From: Hypericum androsaemum
Lineage: Eukaryota; Streptophyta; Magnoliopsida; Malpighiales; Hypericaceae
NCBI GenBank assembly: GCA_963995505.1
Contig: OZ023183.1
Location: 14,442,671 to 14,506,670 of the forward strand
Direction: 5' to 3'
Length of the DNA stretch: 64,000 bases
Below the pieces are notes generated by a model. That model was not told the DNA's origin and ran no database searches. It saw nothing but the letters and a program-made list of their open reading frames with translations. Every line of letters begins with the position of its first letter. Position 1 is the stretch's first letter. This document shows positions 22,780 to 33,802 of the stretch, in pieces. The position numbers and the translations under genes are program-made.

Positions 22780-23560
22780 TCACTTTGAGACATCTCCCAA
22801 GCTCGAGCATCTCCCGAGCTTTCTTGATGTGTTCCTTTCATCCTCAATTGAACATGCTAGTTCCCCTGCTGAAGTAACCTCATGACCAAAAGATGCCCCT
22901 CGATTTTTTTGATCACCCTTATACTTCGCAACCTGGAACAGCTGCCTTGTTGGACCTTTTGTCCTTTGTCCCAAACCAATGCTACAAGTCATAGCATACA
23001 CTGGACAACCTTTTGTTCTACCTAGTAGAACCCTTGATATGTCACAAACTCCACTATTCGCCCTTGATTGAGATTGAACTTGATTTGCCTATGGTGTTAC
23101 CAACAGTTTCACTTTTCCGATGCAAAATCTACTCAGCACCTTTGCTTTGCACATACCTTTGGACAACCATAACACATTGCTAACCTTGTCTTCAAGGATC
23201 TCTATCCCATGGACCCTCTTGGTTGCTCTCAAATCATTCATGTCGAAACCTCGCTCATTTATACGATCTAACCTTATATGCCAAGAGCTTTTTCCTACTC
23301 CGTTTGACCCCATTGAGATGCTTCACCTACAACAGTATTCTCTACTAACATATAGGTGCTCTTAGCATCCCTTTCACCCTTCATCACCTTCGTAGCATTC
23401 TTCTTCACCTCCATTAGATCACCTTCAATCTTATAACCATACCCATTATTATTCAAGGTTCCTAATGAGATCAAATTTCTTTCTACCCTTGGAACATGTC
23501 TAACCCCACACAATTTGAATTAATGAACTTGTAGGTGTCGAACCAATTCATATTGGGCGT
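22780..23560 (-). pseudogene. Element B: protease/pre-integrase remnant and tail
   Basis: Broken minus-strand frames: CGVRHVPRVERNLISLGTL near 23440-23510, SSWHIRLDRINERGF near 23250-23290, and a tail block with MYAMTCSIGLGQRTKGP, KGDQKNRGASFG and AGELACS at 22860-23000. These match the corresponding parts of elements A and D. Relative to A, about 100 bp of the protease core is deleted near 23520. Confidence 0.75.
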
Positions 23561-23577
23561 TATCTGAAAAGAACATG

Positions 23578-24430
23578 TTAATCCAAAATCCAAAAATTAT
23601 TAGGATGCTTTGGACTTGATAAGACAGAAAGACAGTCACCATCCAACCCGTTCGAATATGAGACTATATTCATGGATGTCGATCCTTTTCCTTTTTGGTC
23701 ATGATCCTTAGTTCTTCCCAGATAATTCTTCTGAATGTGCCCCTTTTTTCGCACTTGAAGCAATTTTTATTGAACCTTCTTGACCCCGACTTGGATCCTT
23801 TTCCACCATTCCCTTCTCTACTATCATGGTTTTTCCTCACAAATAGTCCTTCTCCTTGTTTAAGCTGACTTTCTTTCTTTGATGAAACGCCAATAAGGAA
23901 CCAATGATATCCTCCAACTCCAAAGACTCTTCACCTCAAGTGAAAGTTGTAACCAAACTCTCGTAGAAACTTGGCAAGGAATTTAGTAGCAACAATATCT
24001 TGTCTTCGTCCACGAACTTCACATCGACCCTAATCAAATCACTCACAAGTTGATTGAAACTATTGATGTGCTGGCTCAAATCTTAGTCCGCCATCATCTT
24101 AAGCCCATACAACATTTGCTTAAGATAAAGCTTGTTCGACAAAATTTTTGACATATATCTATGCTCCAATTTCTTCCAAAATCCAGCTGGTGATTTCTCA
24201 TCCATGACATGATACATCACATCATCTGTCAAGCACAAGCGAATTGTTGCTACTGCTTTGGCCTCTGACTCTTTCCACTCTTGCTTCTCCATCTTCTCAA
24301 GCTTCTTCTTTGAGAGTGCATTGACCAATCCTTGTTGTACCAGACAACCTTGACAGACCTTTGTTTTAACCAAAAATTTGATGATCCATCAAACTTCACC
24401 AAGTCAGACTTCACACCATGACCCGCCATC
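23578..24430 (-). pseudogene. Element B: gag remnant
   Basis: The gag N-terminus lies in 24083-24430 (WKKLEHRYMSKILSNKLYL), the middle in broken frames, and the zinc-knuckle region near 23720-23760, where the frame retains GHIQKNYLGRTK. Compared with CFECGEKGHVKKDC in element A, the last cysteine of the knuckle reads Tyr. Several frameshifts and stops mean no gag protein could be made. Confidence 0.8.
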
Positions 24431-24453
24431 CTTCCCTAGGCTCTGATACCAGT

Positions 24454-24849
24454 TGTTAGGAATCCAAGGAAATAATAACGCAAACAATGACACAAGAGAT
24501 TACGTGGTTCGACAAATTATTTACGTCCACAGAGAGAAGAAGATCTTTTATTGATGGATTTTCGAGCCACAACGCAATACAACCTAGGGTTAGTATACCC
24601 TTGTATATATAGACAAACACCAAAATAGCCACGGAACTTATCTAGGTCATCTAGGAGTCCAAAAAAATGAGTCGAGAAGCTTTAGGTTTCTTGGATGCGA
24701 CTGACGTCCACCAGGTCCATGTGGGTAGTAGGGGAACTAGCGTCCGCCAGCCCATGGCGGTAGCCAGCTCTGCGAGCCCTCCGGGGCTTCTGGCGTCCTC
24801 CAGCTTCCCGGCGACTCAAACTTTTGACCTTTCTCGCACAACTCCAACA
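24454..24849 (-). repeat. LTR of element B (5' LTR)
   Basis: TGTTAGGAATCC to ACTCCAACA, 396 bp, two bases from the primer-binding site. Confidence 0.85.
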
Positions 24850-24854
24850 CGAAC

Positions 24855-26090
24855 ATGCCCTGGCGATTGCATTCGATCATATCTTTTTTGATAGGTTTTC
24901 TTTGTCGTGTTTAGATGTGTACTTTGATGATATTAAGAAGGTTAGTTTACTCTGATCTACCTGAACTATTTTACCCGCATGATGATTAATAAAGGTTAGA
25001 ATTCTTTGTTTATATAAAAAAAATCAATTTTACTCTTAATGTTTGTCCAATGAATGTCAGGTAAATAAAAATATACAATATTTCACTTAATTCTGCCATC
25101 TTTTTTTCCCTTTTTTATCCAATCAAGAACCATTCTTTTATAAAAAAGGCGATCTATCAAACACTATAAAAATATGTCGCAGAAACTACAGAAATTTGAT
25201 ATTAAAAATCAAAATAATTATAACTATTCTTTATCTTAAACTTTTTAATACGATATGAAATTTTGTAATGCAAATGGTAGAATTTGAGGTGATGAGCTGG
25301 AACGCACAAAGGATGCCATTGATTTTTCCAGCGGAGGAGCGGCTTCGGTTTTAGACAGACGGAACATTCTACACACAACCACTCTTTATTGCCTCTCTTT
25401 CTCAATGCATGTCCATCCGTTTTCCTCTTTTGCCGTTTGATTCGAAAACCTATTTCAACATTTTCCACTTCTTAACTTTTTTTTTTTGTTGTATACCACT
25501 TGGACATTTTGAACTAATCAATTCTGGGTAACTTTTTTTAACAAATATCTAATGCGATTAAAAAAATTAAAATTAAAACTTCTTAATTAACCTGACCAAA
25601 AAAAACTTCTTAATTAATATTTGAATGCTTTGTTTTCTTTGGAAAATGGAGGAGGGACAAATCTCTATATATAAACATGAAAAAAATAATATTTTGCACA
25701 GAATTTTCTCTCTCGATGTTGTAATCGCCAACGAAGAGAAAAAATACCCCGACAAAGATAAAAACTTATCTTAATATTGATATCGCTAAACTTGATTTAA
25801 CACTATTTGTATTAATTAATTATAAATATGTTTCGAGAGCGGATGTGCCACGATGAATGTTGTTCGACTGCTTTGATTGTTGGTCCGTCCTTAGTCTCTT
25901 TTGTTGCATTTTGTGAGCCTCTCCTTCTCTCCTCCGCCGTAAAAAAAACCCACTGCCAAAGAAAATGGACCCCACTGACCAATTGGCAGCTGATACGTGG
26001 CGCCACACGCGTCCTTCACTTCTTCTCCCCCCTTACGTTTCTTCGCCCCTCCCTTGAATAAAAACTTCCAAGTCTCCGAAGCCTAAACAG
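24855..26090. other. Spacer and promoter-proximal region of the F-box gene
   Basis: AT-rich, no supported coding region or element. The GC-richer 25960-26090 just before the 5' UTR contains GATACGTGGCGCC, an ACGT-core motif seen in plant promoters. A core promoter could not be pinned down. Confidence 0.4.
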
Positions 26091-26135
26091 CTCCCACCGC
26101 TTCAACCCCAGAGACAGATACAGAGACAGCTACAG

Positions 26136-26385
26136 GTACCCTTCTCTCTCTCTCTCTCTCTCTCTACATGCAATTTTATGAAGTGGGTTTTTTTAATCTC
26201 TGGATAAAGATTAAAGTCTTTGCGCTTTTGAATTTGTCTATATGGTTGTTTAGACCTTTAAAGGTGAAGCCTTTATAGTGTTTTGGATTGGTTTTATACC
26301 CAATTGGGGTTTTTCAGTTTTGGTTCTCTTGTTGGCTCTTTATCTGTTTTGTACTAAAACCTCCTCTTTGTCTGATTTGTGGCAG
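26136..26385 (+). promoter_or_regulatory. 5' UTR intron of the F-box gene, with a CT microsatellite
   Basis: A GT at 26136 after GACAGCTACAG and an AG at 26384-26385 (TGTGGCAG) frame a 250-bp intron ending nine bases before the start codon. About 24 bp of CT dinucleotide repeat (26142-26165) follow the donor. Leader introns and CT tracts are common near plant transcription starts; a role here is inference. Confidence 0.6.
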
Positions 26386-26394
26386 ATCATCAAG

Positions 26395-28212
26395 ATGAGG
26401 AGTGAGGAGTTGAACAACTGCTTTGAGAAGCTGGTGATGCTTCACAGAGGAGGTGGTGTGGGTGTGGGTGTGGGGAAGATGGAGGGTTTGGTGATCACAG
26501 AGTGGAAGGATATTCCGATGGAGCTCTTGCTGAGGATCCTTTCCCTTGTCGACGATCAGACAAAGATTGTGGCTTCTGGGGTTTGCAGTGGTTGGAGGGA
26601 TGCCATCTGCTTGGGCCTTACCCACCTCTGTCTCTCTTGGTATGCCCTACTCTGATCCTCGTTGCGTCGGTCGGTCGGTCGGTGTTGCGTTTGTTTGTTC
26701 GTTCCCTTTGTCCTTGATCATGGACTTGTTGTTACCTTTTTCCTAGCTCGTTTGTAGGAAATCGCGATTAAACAGCATTTCGCCCGTCTGTGGTTAGCTT
26801 GGATTGTTCAAAGCACAAACCAAGGGGTCTGGTGTTCTTCTGAGGATTTCGGCATCTTCAATTAGGATGCATACCAGTGCTTTTATGCTGCTTATTCTAA
26901 AGTGATGTGCTCTGGTTTCAGGTGCAAGAACAACATGAATGAATTGGTTTTATCTCTTGCTCCAAAATTTACAAAATTGCGGACACTGGTATTACGTCAA
27001 GATAAACCGCAGCTTGAAGACGATGCAGTACAGACAATTGCAGGGTCCTGTCATGATCTCCAGGATCTGGACCTCAGCAAAAGCTTCAAGCTTAGCGATC
27101 GTTCCTTGTATGCGCTGGCTCATGGTTGTCCTAACCTCGTGAAACTCAACATAAGCGGGTGTACTTCGTTCAGTGATGTTGCTCTAGAGTATCTGACTGC
27201 GTTTTGCCGCAAATTGAAAATTTTGAATCTTTGTGGTTGTGTGAAAGCTGCTACAGACCGTGCCTTGCAGGTTTGGAGAGCTCCCTTTCCTTTTTCTTTT
27301 TAGTATTTTAACATTACATTGATGTAATTTGTATTCCTTTTCATGATACAGGCTATTGGTGGTAACTGCCACGAGTTGCAGTCCTTGAACCTTGGATGGT
27401 GCGAGAACGTAGGTGATCTTGGCGTGATGAGTTTGGCTGATGGTTGTCCGGATCTCATTACCCTTGACTTATGTGGCTGTGTATGCATCACAGGTAATCT
27501 CATGTCGGGTAGACTTTTAACTATTTTTCTTTTGGTTCACGAGACTTCCTGTCTGTTCTGCTGAATAGCGTATTCGCTTATCTCCAACTCATGAACTTAG
27601 CCGGTATTAACTTATTTGACATTCCCCAGATTTTCTGATTCAACAGTTGTAGTGTGAAACTCAAATGTAATTATTGGGTGGTGTCTATGTATGCTGACTT
27701 CTTATCGGCTTGCATTTTTGCACTTGCTCCAGAAAAGGGTTATATTGTGCCTGCCCAGGAACTTCATTTTTCTAATGGCAGCTTACGACCTTTTCCGGTA
27801 ACATATTATGCAGACTGATACACTTGCTTGATTAATTGCAGATGACAGTGTGATCTCTCTGGCTAACAAGTGTCCACATCTGAAATCCCTTGGCTTGTAC
27901 TATTGCCGGAACATCACCGATAGAGCAATATACTCGCTGGTCAACTGCCTGGTAAAGAGCAAACCAACAATGTGGGAGTCCATGAAAGGCAGGCAGGACG
28001 AGGAAGGGCTGAGGAGTCTGAACATTAGCCAATGCACAGCGCTCACTCCCCCTGCGGTTCAGGCACTATGCGACTCATTTCCGGCACTTCACACTTGCTC
28101 GGGGAGGCATTCCCTCGTTATGAGTGGCTGTTTGAGCTTGACATCTGTCCATTGCGCGTGCGCCGTGCAAGCACATCGTGCTCCAAGCTTTATCCCTGGT
28201 TCCGCTCACTGA
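26395..28212 (+). CDS. SKP2A: F-box/LRR protein, SKP2A type
   Basis: Four exons, 26395-26639, 26922-27270, 27352-27493 and 27842-28212, sum to 1107 bp, 368 residues, with in-frame GT-AG junctions. The F-box lies at about residues 38-80 (WKDIPMELLLRILSLVDDQ, VCSGWRDAI). Leucine-rich repeats of the CPNLVKLNISGC type follow, with ISQCTALTPPAVQALCDSF near the C-terminus, as in Arabidopsis SKP2A/SKP2B. Those proteins are substrate receptors of SCF ubiquitin ligases and mark cell-cycle transcription factors (E2FC, DPB) for degradation; SKP2A is also reported to bind auxin. Length is close to the Arabidopsis proteins. The N-terminal Gly/Val repeat (GGGVGVGVGK) is local. SKP2A versus SKP2B cannot be separated by eye. 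Confidence 0.93.
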
Positions 28213-29849
28213 CCTGTTCGACCAGGAAACGAAGGCCCTGTAAATACCTCAACAAGCTGTTTGTCTGCAGACAAACCATGTTGTTTCGAAGCATGTAAGA
28301 AATGCTCTGATATTGAACATTCGATCTCTTAAACTATCGTCCTGAATCCCGAACAATTTTCGACGGATTCAAGTCGAGGTTGTGTCCGGTAGGAGCGTCT
28401 TCGGACGAAGATGCATGCATCTGTGTTTTCTGGAGTATGGAACTGTCGAATTAAGACTTTTAACGTCGTGGTCACAAATATCTGGTATGTATAATCTGAA
28501 GTCAGATGCTCGGAATAATAGCTATTGCTTTCCAAATTCATAAATGCAAAAGCGATGCGTAAAATCTGTTCCAACGTCTTTTGAAGTCGTTCTCAATAAC
28601 AGAGTTCTCTTTTTCTGAGGGATATATCTAAAGTTCTTTTGACTTAGAAATATTCGTTGGTGGGTCCAAGAACTTTGCGAGCCTCACAAGTTGCTTTCTG
28701 GTCTGGGAAAAATGCCTTATTTACGTGTTTTGGCCATAATTCTGGTTGGTTTGTGTCTCAACTAATAAAAGTTTGTTCTTTCTAAATAAAATGTCTGTAA
28801 TTCGAATTCTGCCAACTAAATTAAATTTTTGGTTTCTGTTTAGAATAAAAAATTAATTGATTTGGTCCGGATCTTAAATTAAAAATAAAATTCGTTCTCG
28901 GTTCGATTTTCCGAACTAAAAACCGAAAAACTGACCTAAACCAAAATGTGGTTTTAACAAGTTTGAAGAGTTCATTTTGTTTGTGTACTTAATTTTTTTT
29001 TTCTTTAGTGAAATTACATTTGAGAAAAAAATATTTCGACGATTTCAAGTAAATTATATAAATTTAAAAGATTGCTTGTTGCCATTATTTTTTTCCAACT
29101 AATCTAGGGTATTAATGTGCAAAATTAAGGTCGTAATCCGTGTAATATCAATAAATAACCAAAATATACAGTACTGTACGATGGATATAACAATTTGCAC
29201 CATCCCAAACAAATTCCTATGATTAAGCACCCGACATCGATATACCGTTCCACTAATTCGGCGTAGAATAAACTTATTTAATAGTACTGAATTGCAAATA
29301 TACAATCTACTGAACCGCAAGGTATACAATTAAATGGGTCAGTATTGAACAACAAGGACAAAATCTCACAGCCTCATCCTTAATTTGAGCGTGCTTACGC
29401 TAATTTCTAAAAAAACTGACGAGCTTAAAAAAAATGCCGCCTAATAAACAATATATTTAGGTGTTGAAACTTTTCAAAATTGCTGGGCTTTTGCCTTCCA
29501 AGTTGAAGATGTTTCGTGAGCAATGAGATGCATTTGTTTGGTGATTTTGGTGGTGGTGAAGAAAGTCTGGAGTGTAGAATAGTATTCACATCCTAGGGAC
29601 TAAGTAAAAAAAATTAACTAGAATACTACATTTTGCTGACCCAAAGATAAAAAATGTAACAAAATGGAAAGCTTGTACCAATCCCGAAGTTTGTACAAAT
29701 TTTGGTATTGCCAAATGTCATGATACCGGGTGAAAAAAATAATGTCACAAATTCAACCAACTTTAATAGCTATTTTTTTAACGGTGGTCGTGGCTTGCAA
29801 TCGTCAAGAACTCATTTTTGGGCCAAGCACGAACGGGTGCACATAGGAG
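28213..29849. other. 3' flank of the F-box gene and AT-rich spacer
   Basis: The first few hundred bases are probably 3' UTR. Past 28600 nothing is supported. 28850-28960 has short inverted words (GGTTCGATTTTCCGAACTAAAAACCG) resembling a MITE remnant, without clear ends. Confidence 0.4.
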
Positions 29850-29944
29850 ACTATTATCGGGTAATTTTTCAAAAGGGGGTTTATTTTCCCGACAATTCCC
29901 TGAATGGGGTTGTCAGGGGATGTTTTCCTTGTCTGGGGTCGAGC

Positions 29945-30082
29945 CAAAAACCGCTCCACCGAGAGCGTTTTTCCTTTGCCAAAAACCGCTCCACCGGGAG
30001 CGATTTTCCTTTGCCAAAAACCGCTCCACCGGGAGCATTTTTTGTTTTGCCAAAAAATGCTCCCGGTAGAGCTGTTTTGTGT
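29945..30082. repeat. Tandem hairpin repeats, left arm
   Basis: Three to four copies of a unit of about 36 bp built on CCAAAAACCGCTCCACCGGG followed by AGCGATTTTCCTTTG. Each unit is self-complementary (GCTCC...GGAGC). The counterpart in the right arm is 32325-32425. Confidence 0.8.
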
Positions 30083-30148
30083 TGTCACTGAAAAAAAAAA
30101 TTAGCTACAGTGAGCAAGGGGGAGAAAATCCAAATAAAAACACACAAC

Positions 30149-30223
30149 GGCTCTTATTCGGAATCGAACCCAAAGACCTCCACATTTTTAGATAAGCGCT
30201 CAAACCAACCAAACTACGAGAGC
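30149..30223 (-). ncRNA. tRNA-like sequence, left arm
   Basis: 75 nt. It starts GCTCTCGTAGTTTGGTTGG, giving acceptor and D-arm-like parts, and has a perfect B-box-like GGTTCGATTCC before TAAGAGCC. The acceptor ends mostly pair, but the anticodon stem does not, so it is unlikely to be a functional tRNA. It could act as a Pol III promoter or be a tRNA relic. Confidence 0.5.
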
Positions 30224-30544
30224 TTATTGATTTATAACTTTGTAATAAATAATATATTTCATAGATAAGGGTTCTATGAAATATGTAACATATTATTTTT
30301 TAAATAAATATGTATTTGTATAAAATAATATTTTTTAAGTAAAAATGTAAAAATAATATATTTCATAAATACAAATTTATTTAATAAATAATATATTATA
30401 TAAATACAAATATATGTAATATAAATAAATATTAACATATTACATAAATATAGATAATATATTACATAAATACGTATTTATTTAAAAAATAATATATTTC
30501 ATATATTTATGAAATATATTATTTTTTAAGCTAGAAATCGCTCC

Positions 30545-30840
30545 ATGGGAAGCTTTTTCTTTTTCGACCAAAAATAGCTCCATGGGGATACGTATTTATC
30601 TAAAAATAATATATTTATGAAATATTTTTCTTTTTCTTTTTCGACCAGAAACCGCTCCCCATGGAGCGTTTTCTTTTTCGACCAAAAACTGCTCCCCATG
30701 GAGCGGTTTCTAGTCGAAAAAAAAGGACCGGAGTCGGAAAAAAAAGACCAGAAACCGCTCCATGGGGAGTTTTTTTTTTCGACCAAAAACCGCTCCCCAT
30801 GGAGCGGTTTCTGACTTCTTCTTTTTTCGACCCCAGTTTT
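30545..30840. repeat. Palindromic CCATGG hairpin cluster 1
   Basis: Repeats of the palindrome CCGCTCCCCATGGAGCGG inside longer arms ACCAAAAA/TTTCTGGT, alternating with TCGAAAAAGAAAA tracts. Related clusters lie at 31100-31275 and 31620-31815. Confidence 0.8.
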
Positions 30841-30845
30841 TTTTA

Positions 30846-31100
30846 ATAAGGTTTATACATGTCCACCTAAGTAGGAAAAGGGGTTGACTCAGTTATAACT
30901 TATAAGGTTTATTTCAGTTTGATTTCTCTATCAAATATGTATTGACAACACATTTTTTCATGGAAAAAGTACGAGTCACCGTTCGAGGGAAAAATCCAGA
31001 GATATTATAATAAAAATTGAAAACCATATATATTTTTTGGTAAAAATAAATACACGCTCGGTGGGACTCGAACCCACAATCGTATAATTAGAAGTCAGAC
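30846..31100. repeat. Central direct repeat, copy 1
   Basis: About 255 bp, nearly identical to 31293-31550 (same order, same strand). It contains GGTTTATACATGTCCACC, GGGTTGACTCAGTTATAAC and the tRNA-Arg 3' half. Confidence 0.88.
31054..31100 (-). pseudogene. Truncated tRNA-Arg (3' half)
   Basis: Matches the 3' part of the tRNA at 31500-31572 (T arm with TTCGAGTCC, anticodon arm), then breaks off into the CCATGG repeat at 31101. The 5' acceptor strand and D arm are missing. Its T loop keeps TTCGA, whereas the longer copy reads TTTGA. Confidence 0.8.
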
Positions 31101-31292
31101 CCCATGGAGCATTTTCTTTTTCGACCAAAAACTGCTCCCCATGGAGCGGTTTCTGGTCGGAAAAAAAAGGACCGGAGTCAGAAAAAAAAGACCAGAAACT
31201 GCTCCATGGGGAGCGTTTTCTTTTTCGACCAAAAACCGCTCCCCATGGAGCGGTTTCTGACTTCTTCTTTTTTCGACCCCGGTCTTTTTTTT

Positions 31293-31550
31293 ATAAGGTT
31301 TATACATGTCCACCTAAGTAGGAAAAGGGGTTGACTCAGTTATAACTTATAAGGTTTATTTCAGTTTGATTTCTCTATCAAATATGTATCGACAACACAT
31401 TCTTTTATGGAAAAAGTACGAGTCACCGTTCGAGGGAAAAATCCAGAGATATTATAATAAAAATTAAAAACCATATATATTTTTTGGTAAAAATAAATAC
31501 ACGCTCGGTGGGACTCAAACCCACAATCGTCTAATTAGAAGTCAGACGCC
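31293..31550. repeat. Central direct repeat, copy 2
   Basis: Second copy of 30846-31100. Here the tRNA is carried to its full length, suggesting this is the parental copy and copy 1 a truncated duplicate. Confidence 0.85.
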
Positions 31551-31572
31551 TTATCCATTAGGCCACGAGCGC
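31500..31572 (-). tRNA. tRNA-Arg (UCU anticodon), possibly a pseudogene
   Basis: 73 nt folding as a cloverleaf. Acceptor stem GCGCTCG/CGAGCGT pairs 7 of 7 (one G-U). There is a GCC/GGC D stem, an anticodon arm TCTGA-CTTCTAA-TTAGA with anticodon UCU, and a T stem GTGGG/CCCAC. The T loop reads TTTGAGT instead of the usual TTCGAGT, a change in the Pol III B box that may lower expression. It sits in the middle of the foldback element, so it is either a captured tRNA gene or a relic. Confidence 0.75.
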
Positions 31573-31619
31573 TTATCTAGTCGAAAAAAAGAAAACTCGG
31601 TTTTTATTATAATCGTCTG

Positions 31620-31815
31620 ATTAGAAGTCAGAAACCGCTCCATGGGGAGCGATTTTTGGTCGAAAAAGAAAACGCTGCATGGGGAGCGGTTTCTGGTCGA
31701 AAAAGAAAAAGAAAAATATTTCATAAATATATTATTTTTAGGTAAATACGTATCCCCATGGAGCTATTTTTGGTCGAAAAAGAAAAAGAAAAAGCTTCCC
31801 AAGGAGCGGTTTCTA
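31620..31815. repeat. Palindromic CCATGG hairpin cluster 3
   Basis: Mirror of cluster 1 in the right arm, with GCTCCATGGGGAGCGATTTT and TGGTCGAAAAAGAAAA units. Together with 30545-30840 it forms the inner part of the large inverted repeat. Confidence 0.78.
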
Positions 31816-32170
31816 GCTTAAAAAATAATATATTTCATAAATATATGAAATATATTATTTTTTAAATAAATACGTATTTATGTAATATATTATATATATA
31901 TTTATGTAAAATGTTATTATTTATTTATATTACATATATTTGTATTTATATAATATATTATTTATTAAATAAATTTGTATTTATAAAATATATTATTTTT
32001 ACATTTTTACTTTAAAAATATTATTTTATACAAATACATATTTATTTAAAAAATAATATGTTACATATTTCATAGAACCCTTATCTATGAAATATATTAT
32101 TTATTACAAAGTTATAAATAATAGCCGTTGTGTTTTACAAAGTTATAAATTATTTATTATAAATCAGTAA

Positions 32171-32245
32171 GCTCTCGTAGTTTGCTTGGTTTGAGCGCTT
32201 ATCTAAAAATGTGGAGGTCCTTGGGTTCGATTCTGAATAAGAGCC
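32171..32245 (+). ncRNA. tRNA-like sequence, right arm
   Basis: Inverted partner of 30149-30223 with a few substitutions; its B-box reads GGTTCGATTCT. The anticodon stem does not pair. Confidence 0.5.
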
Positions 32246-32508
32246 GTTGTGTGTTTTTATTTGGATTTTCTCCCCCTTGCTCACTGTAGCTAATTTTTTT
32301 TTTCAGTGACAACACAAAACCGCTCTACCGGGCGCGGTTTTTGGCAAAGGAAAATCGCTCCCGGTGGAGCAGTTTTTGGCAAAGGAAAAATGCTCCTGCT
32401 GGAGCAGTTTCTGGCTCGACCCCAGACAAGGAAAACATCCCCTGACAACCCCATTCAGAGAATTGTTGGGGAAATAAACCCCCTTTTGGAAAATTACCCA
32501 CTATTATC

Positions 32509-33802
32509 TGCCCATCCTCTTCCTCTTCCTCTTCCTCTAGTGAGATATTGGGTTTGGGAGCGACGATGTGTGGTACCCAAACAAAACTTTAATAGTTTAT
32601 TTAAATTTTTATATTCGATCCAAAATTTAGGATATGTTTAATTCCACACTTATAACAAGTTTATCACATTTGCAATTAGGATGACCTCAACAAACATGCA
32701 TAATTACCTTAAAAAATGTTCCAAAAATGTTCCAAGTTAAATTAAAATTTGACGCTCGTTACGGGGATAACAAAAGAAAACGGCAAGTTCACGACCTTGC
32801 TAAAACCATAGTCTCATCCTTAATTATTCATGTGGATGTAACATAAACTAGAAATTAAATATCCCCTTTGAGCTGTAGAAATCCCAATTTTGAGTTCTCT
32901 GCTGTTGCACCTGAAAGCAAACATAACCCATGTTAAAACAATTATTCAAACATACAGAGATCTGCATATAAATGTGATTAAACAATTAGAATTTTAGACT
33001 AAATTCAAAATGAATTAGTTTCCTAGTTACGAACCAATTTTTTTATAAGTGAATACTTGATTAATAGTTTAAAGCGATATGCAACCTCGACTACCAATCC
33101 CTAAATGCATTTACATAAAGAACAAGATCTTGATTTACAGTTATGAACCAATTTGATATTCTTTGTAGCTCAAAGCATAAGTTGAACTTATTTTACCTTT
33201 ATAAATGTGGGTATTTATTTATCCCAGGACTTGACTACTACCTCTTTGGTCCGGTACAAATTTCCCATTGGATCATAGAAGTACTACACAAAAATACATT
33301 CTCCAACTATCACGTATTCATATTTTACTAATTACAAAAATTTCAGTATATGTTGCTCCTTCTCACACAGTTTCAAAATATTAAAAAATTTACAGGAATT
33401 ATCAATCTAGAATCTAATTTTTCTAAATATTTTAAATTATTATATCATTTTAAATTATTTTTGGAGGCCAGAATTTTGAAAACAATAATAATAGATGAGC
33501 CGCCGCATTTATTAGGAACAATAGTAACAAAAAATTAGAAAACAAAATAATAACTCATACCAAAATATCTCATCACGACACAAATAGAGTACAACTGTTT
33601 TCATTTAAATTACAAATTCTGTGCCCTTAATTTATATTTGCTCCTACTAAATTTGTTCTTCCACGATTTTTTATTTCGATTACATTATGAAAATTGTCTT
33701 GTACTTTATTACGTTACAAATTTTCCAATATTACCTTATAGTTATATCCAAAAATTACTTTATATATCAAACATAATATTTTAAATTAAGGAAAAAACCA
33801 GT
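32509..33802. other. AT-rich spacer, nothing recognised
   Basis: Starts with a CTTCCT microsatellite (about 32516-32538). The rest is AT-rich without supported genes or element ends. Confidence 0.45.

Larger units (their letters stand above)
22241..24849 (-). mobile_element. Gag-only Copia-type LTR element B
   Basis: LTRs at 22241-22648 and 24454-24849 frame a 1.8-kb interior on the minus strand. CTCTGATACCA at 24441-24451 is the reverse complement of the tRNA-Met primer-binding site beside the right LTR. CTCCACCTTGGCGAG at 22651-22665 is the complement of the polypurine tract. The interior holds decayed gag and protease regions related to element A, and no integrase or reverse transcriptase core. 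The flanking 5-mers (CAAAT at 22236-22240, CGAAC at 24850-24854) do not match, so either the LTRs come from different insertions or the flank has changed. Confidence 0.82.
29859..32499. mobile_element. Foldback Mutator-like element with tRNA modules
   Basis: A 2641-bp element flanked by a perfect 9-bp target duplication ACTATTATC (29850-29858 and 32500-32508). Its ends are inverted: left GGGTAATTTTTCAAAAGGGG, and the right reverse complement GGGTAATTTTCCAAAAGGGG. Pairing continues for about 1 kb per arm (29859-30850 against 31590-32499), so a single strand could fold into a long hairpin. Each arm carries GCTCC/GGAGC hairpin repeats, a 75-nt tRNA-like sequence, and an AT-rich section of TATTTATATAA words. 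The centre holds two direct repeats of about 260 bp with tRNA-Arg sequence. No transposase frame exists. The duplication length points to the Mutator superfamily. Confidence 0.9.

Noticed and set aside
25202..25468. Minus-strand frame with CVECSVCLKP, resembling a zinc-binding motif
   Set aside because: Only a few cysteines in an AT-rich, Lys/Tyr-rich context with no spacing typical of a known finger.
29945..30082. Regularly spaced repeats that might suggest a CRISPR array
   Set aside because: The units are contiguous tandem copies without unique spacers, in plant DNA, inside a transposon.
30526..31334. Several overlapping frames of 60-90 codons on both strands rich in KKK, FFF and SPWSGF words
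   Set aside because: They are translations of palindromic CCATGG hairpin repeats; the same words appear on both strands and no protein family matches.
33143..33538. Two 62-codon frames in the spacer after the foldback element
   Set aside because: Very AT-rich Phe/Tyr/Ile/Asn composition, as expected by chance in such DNA.
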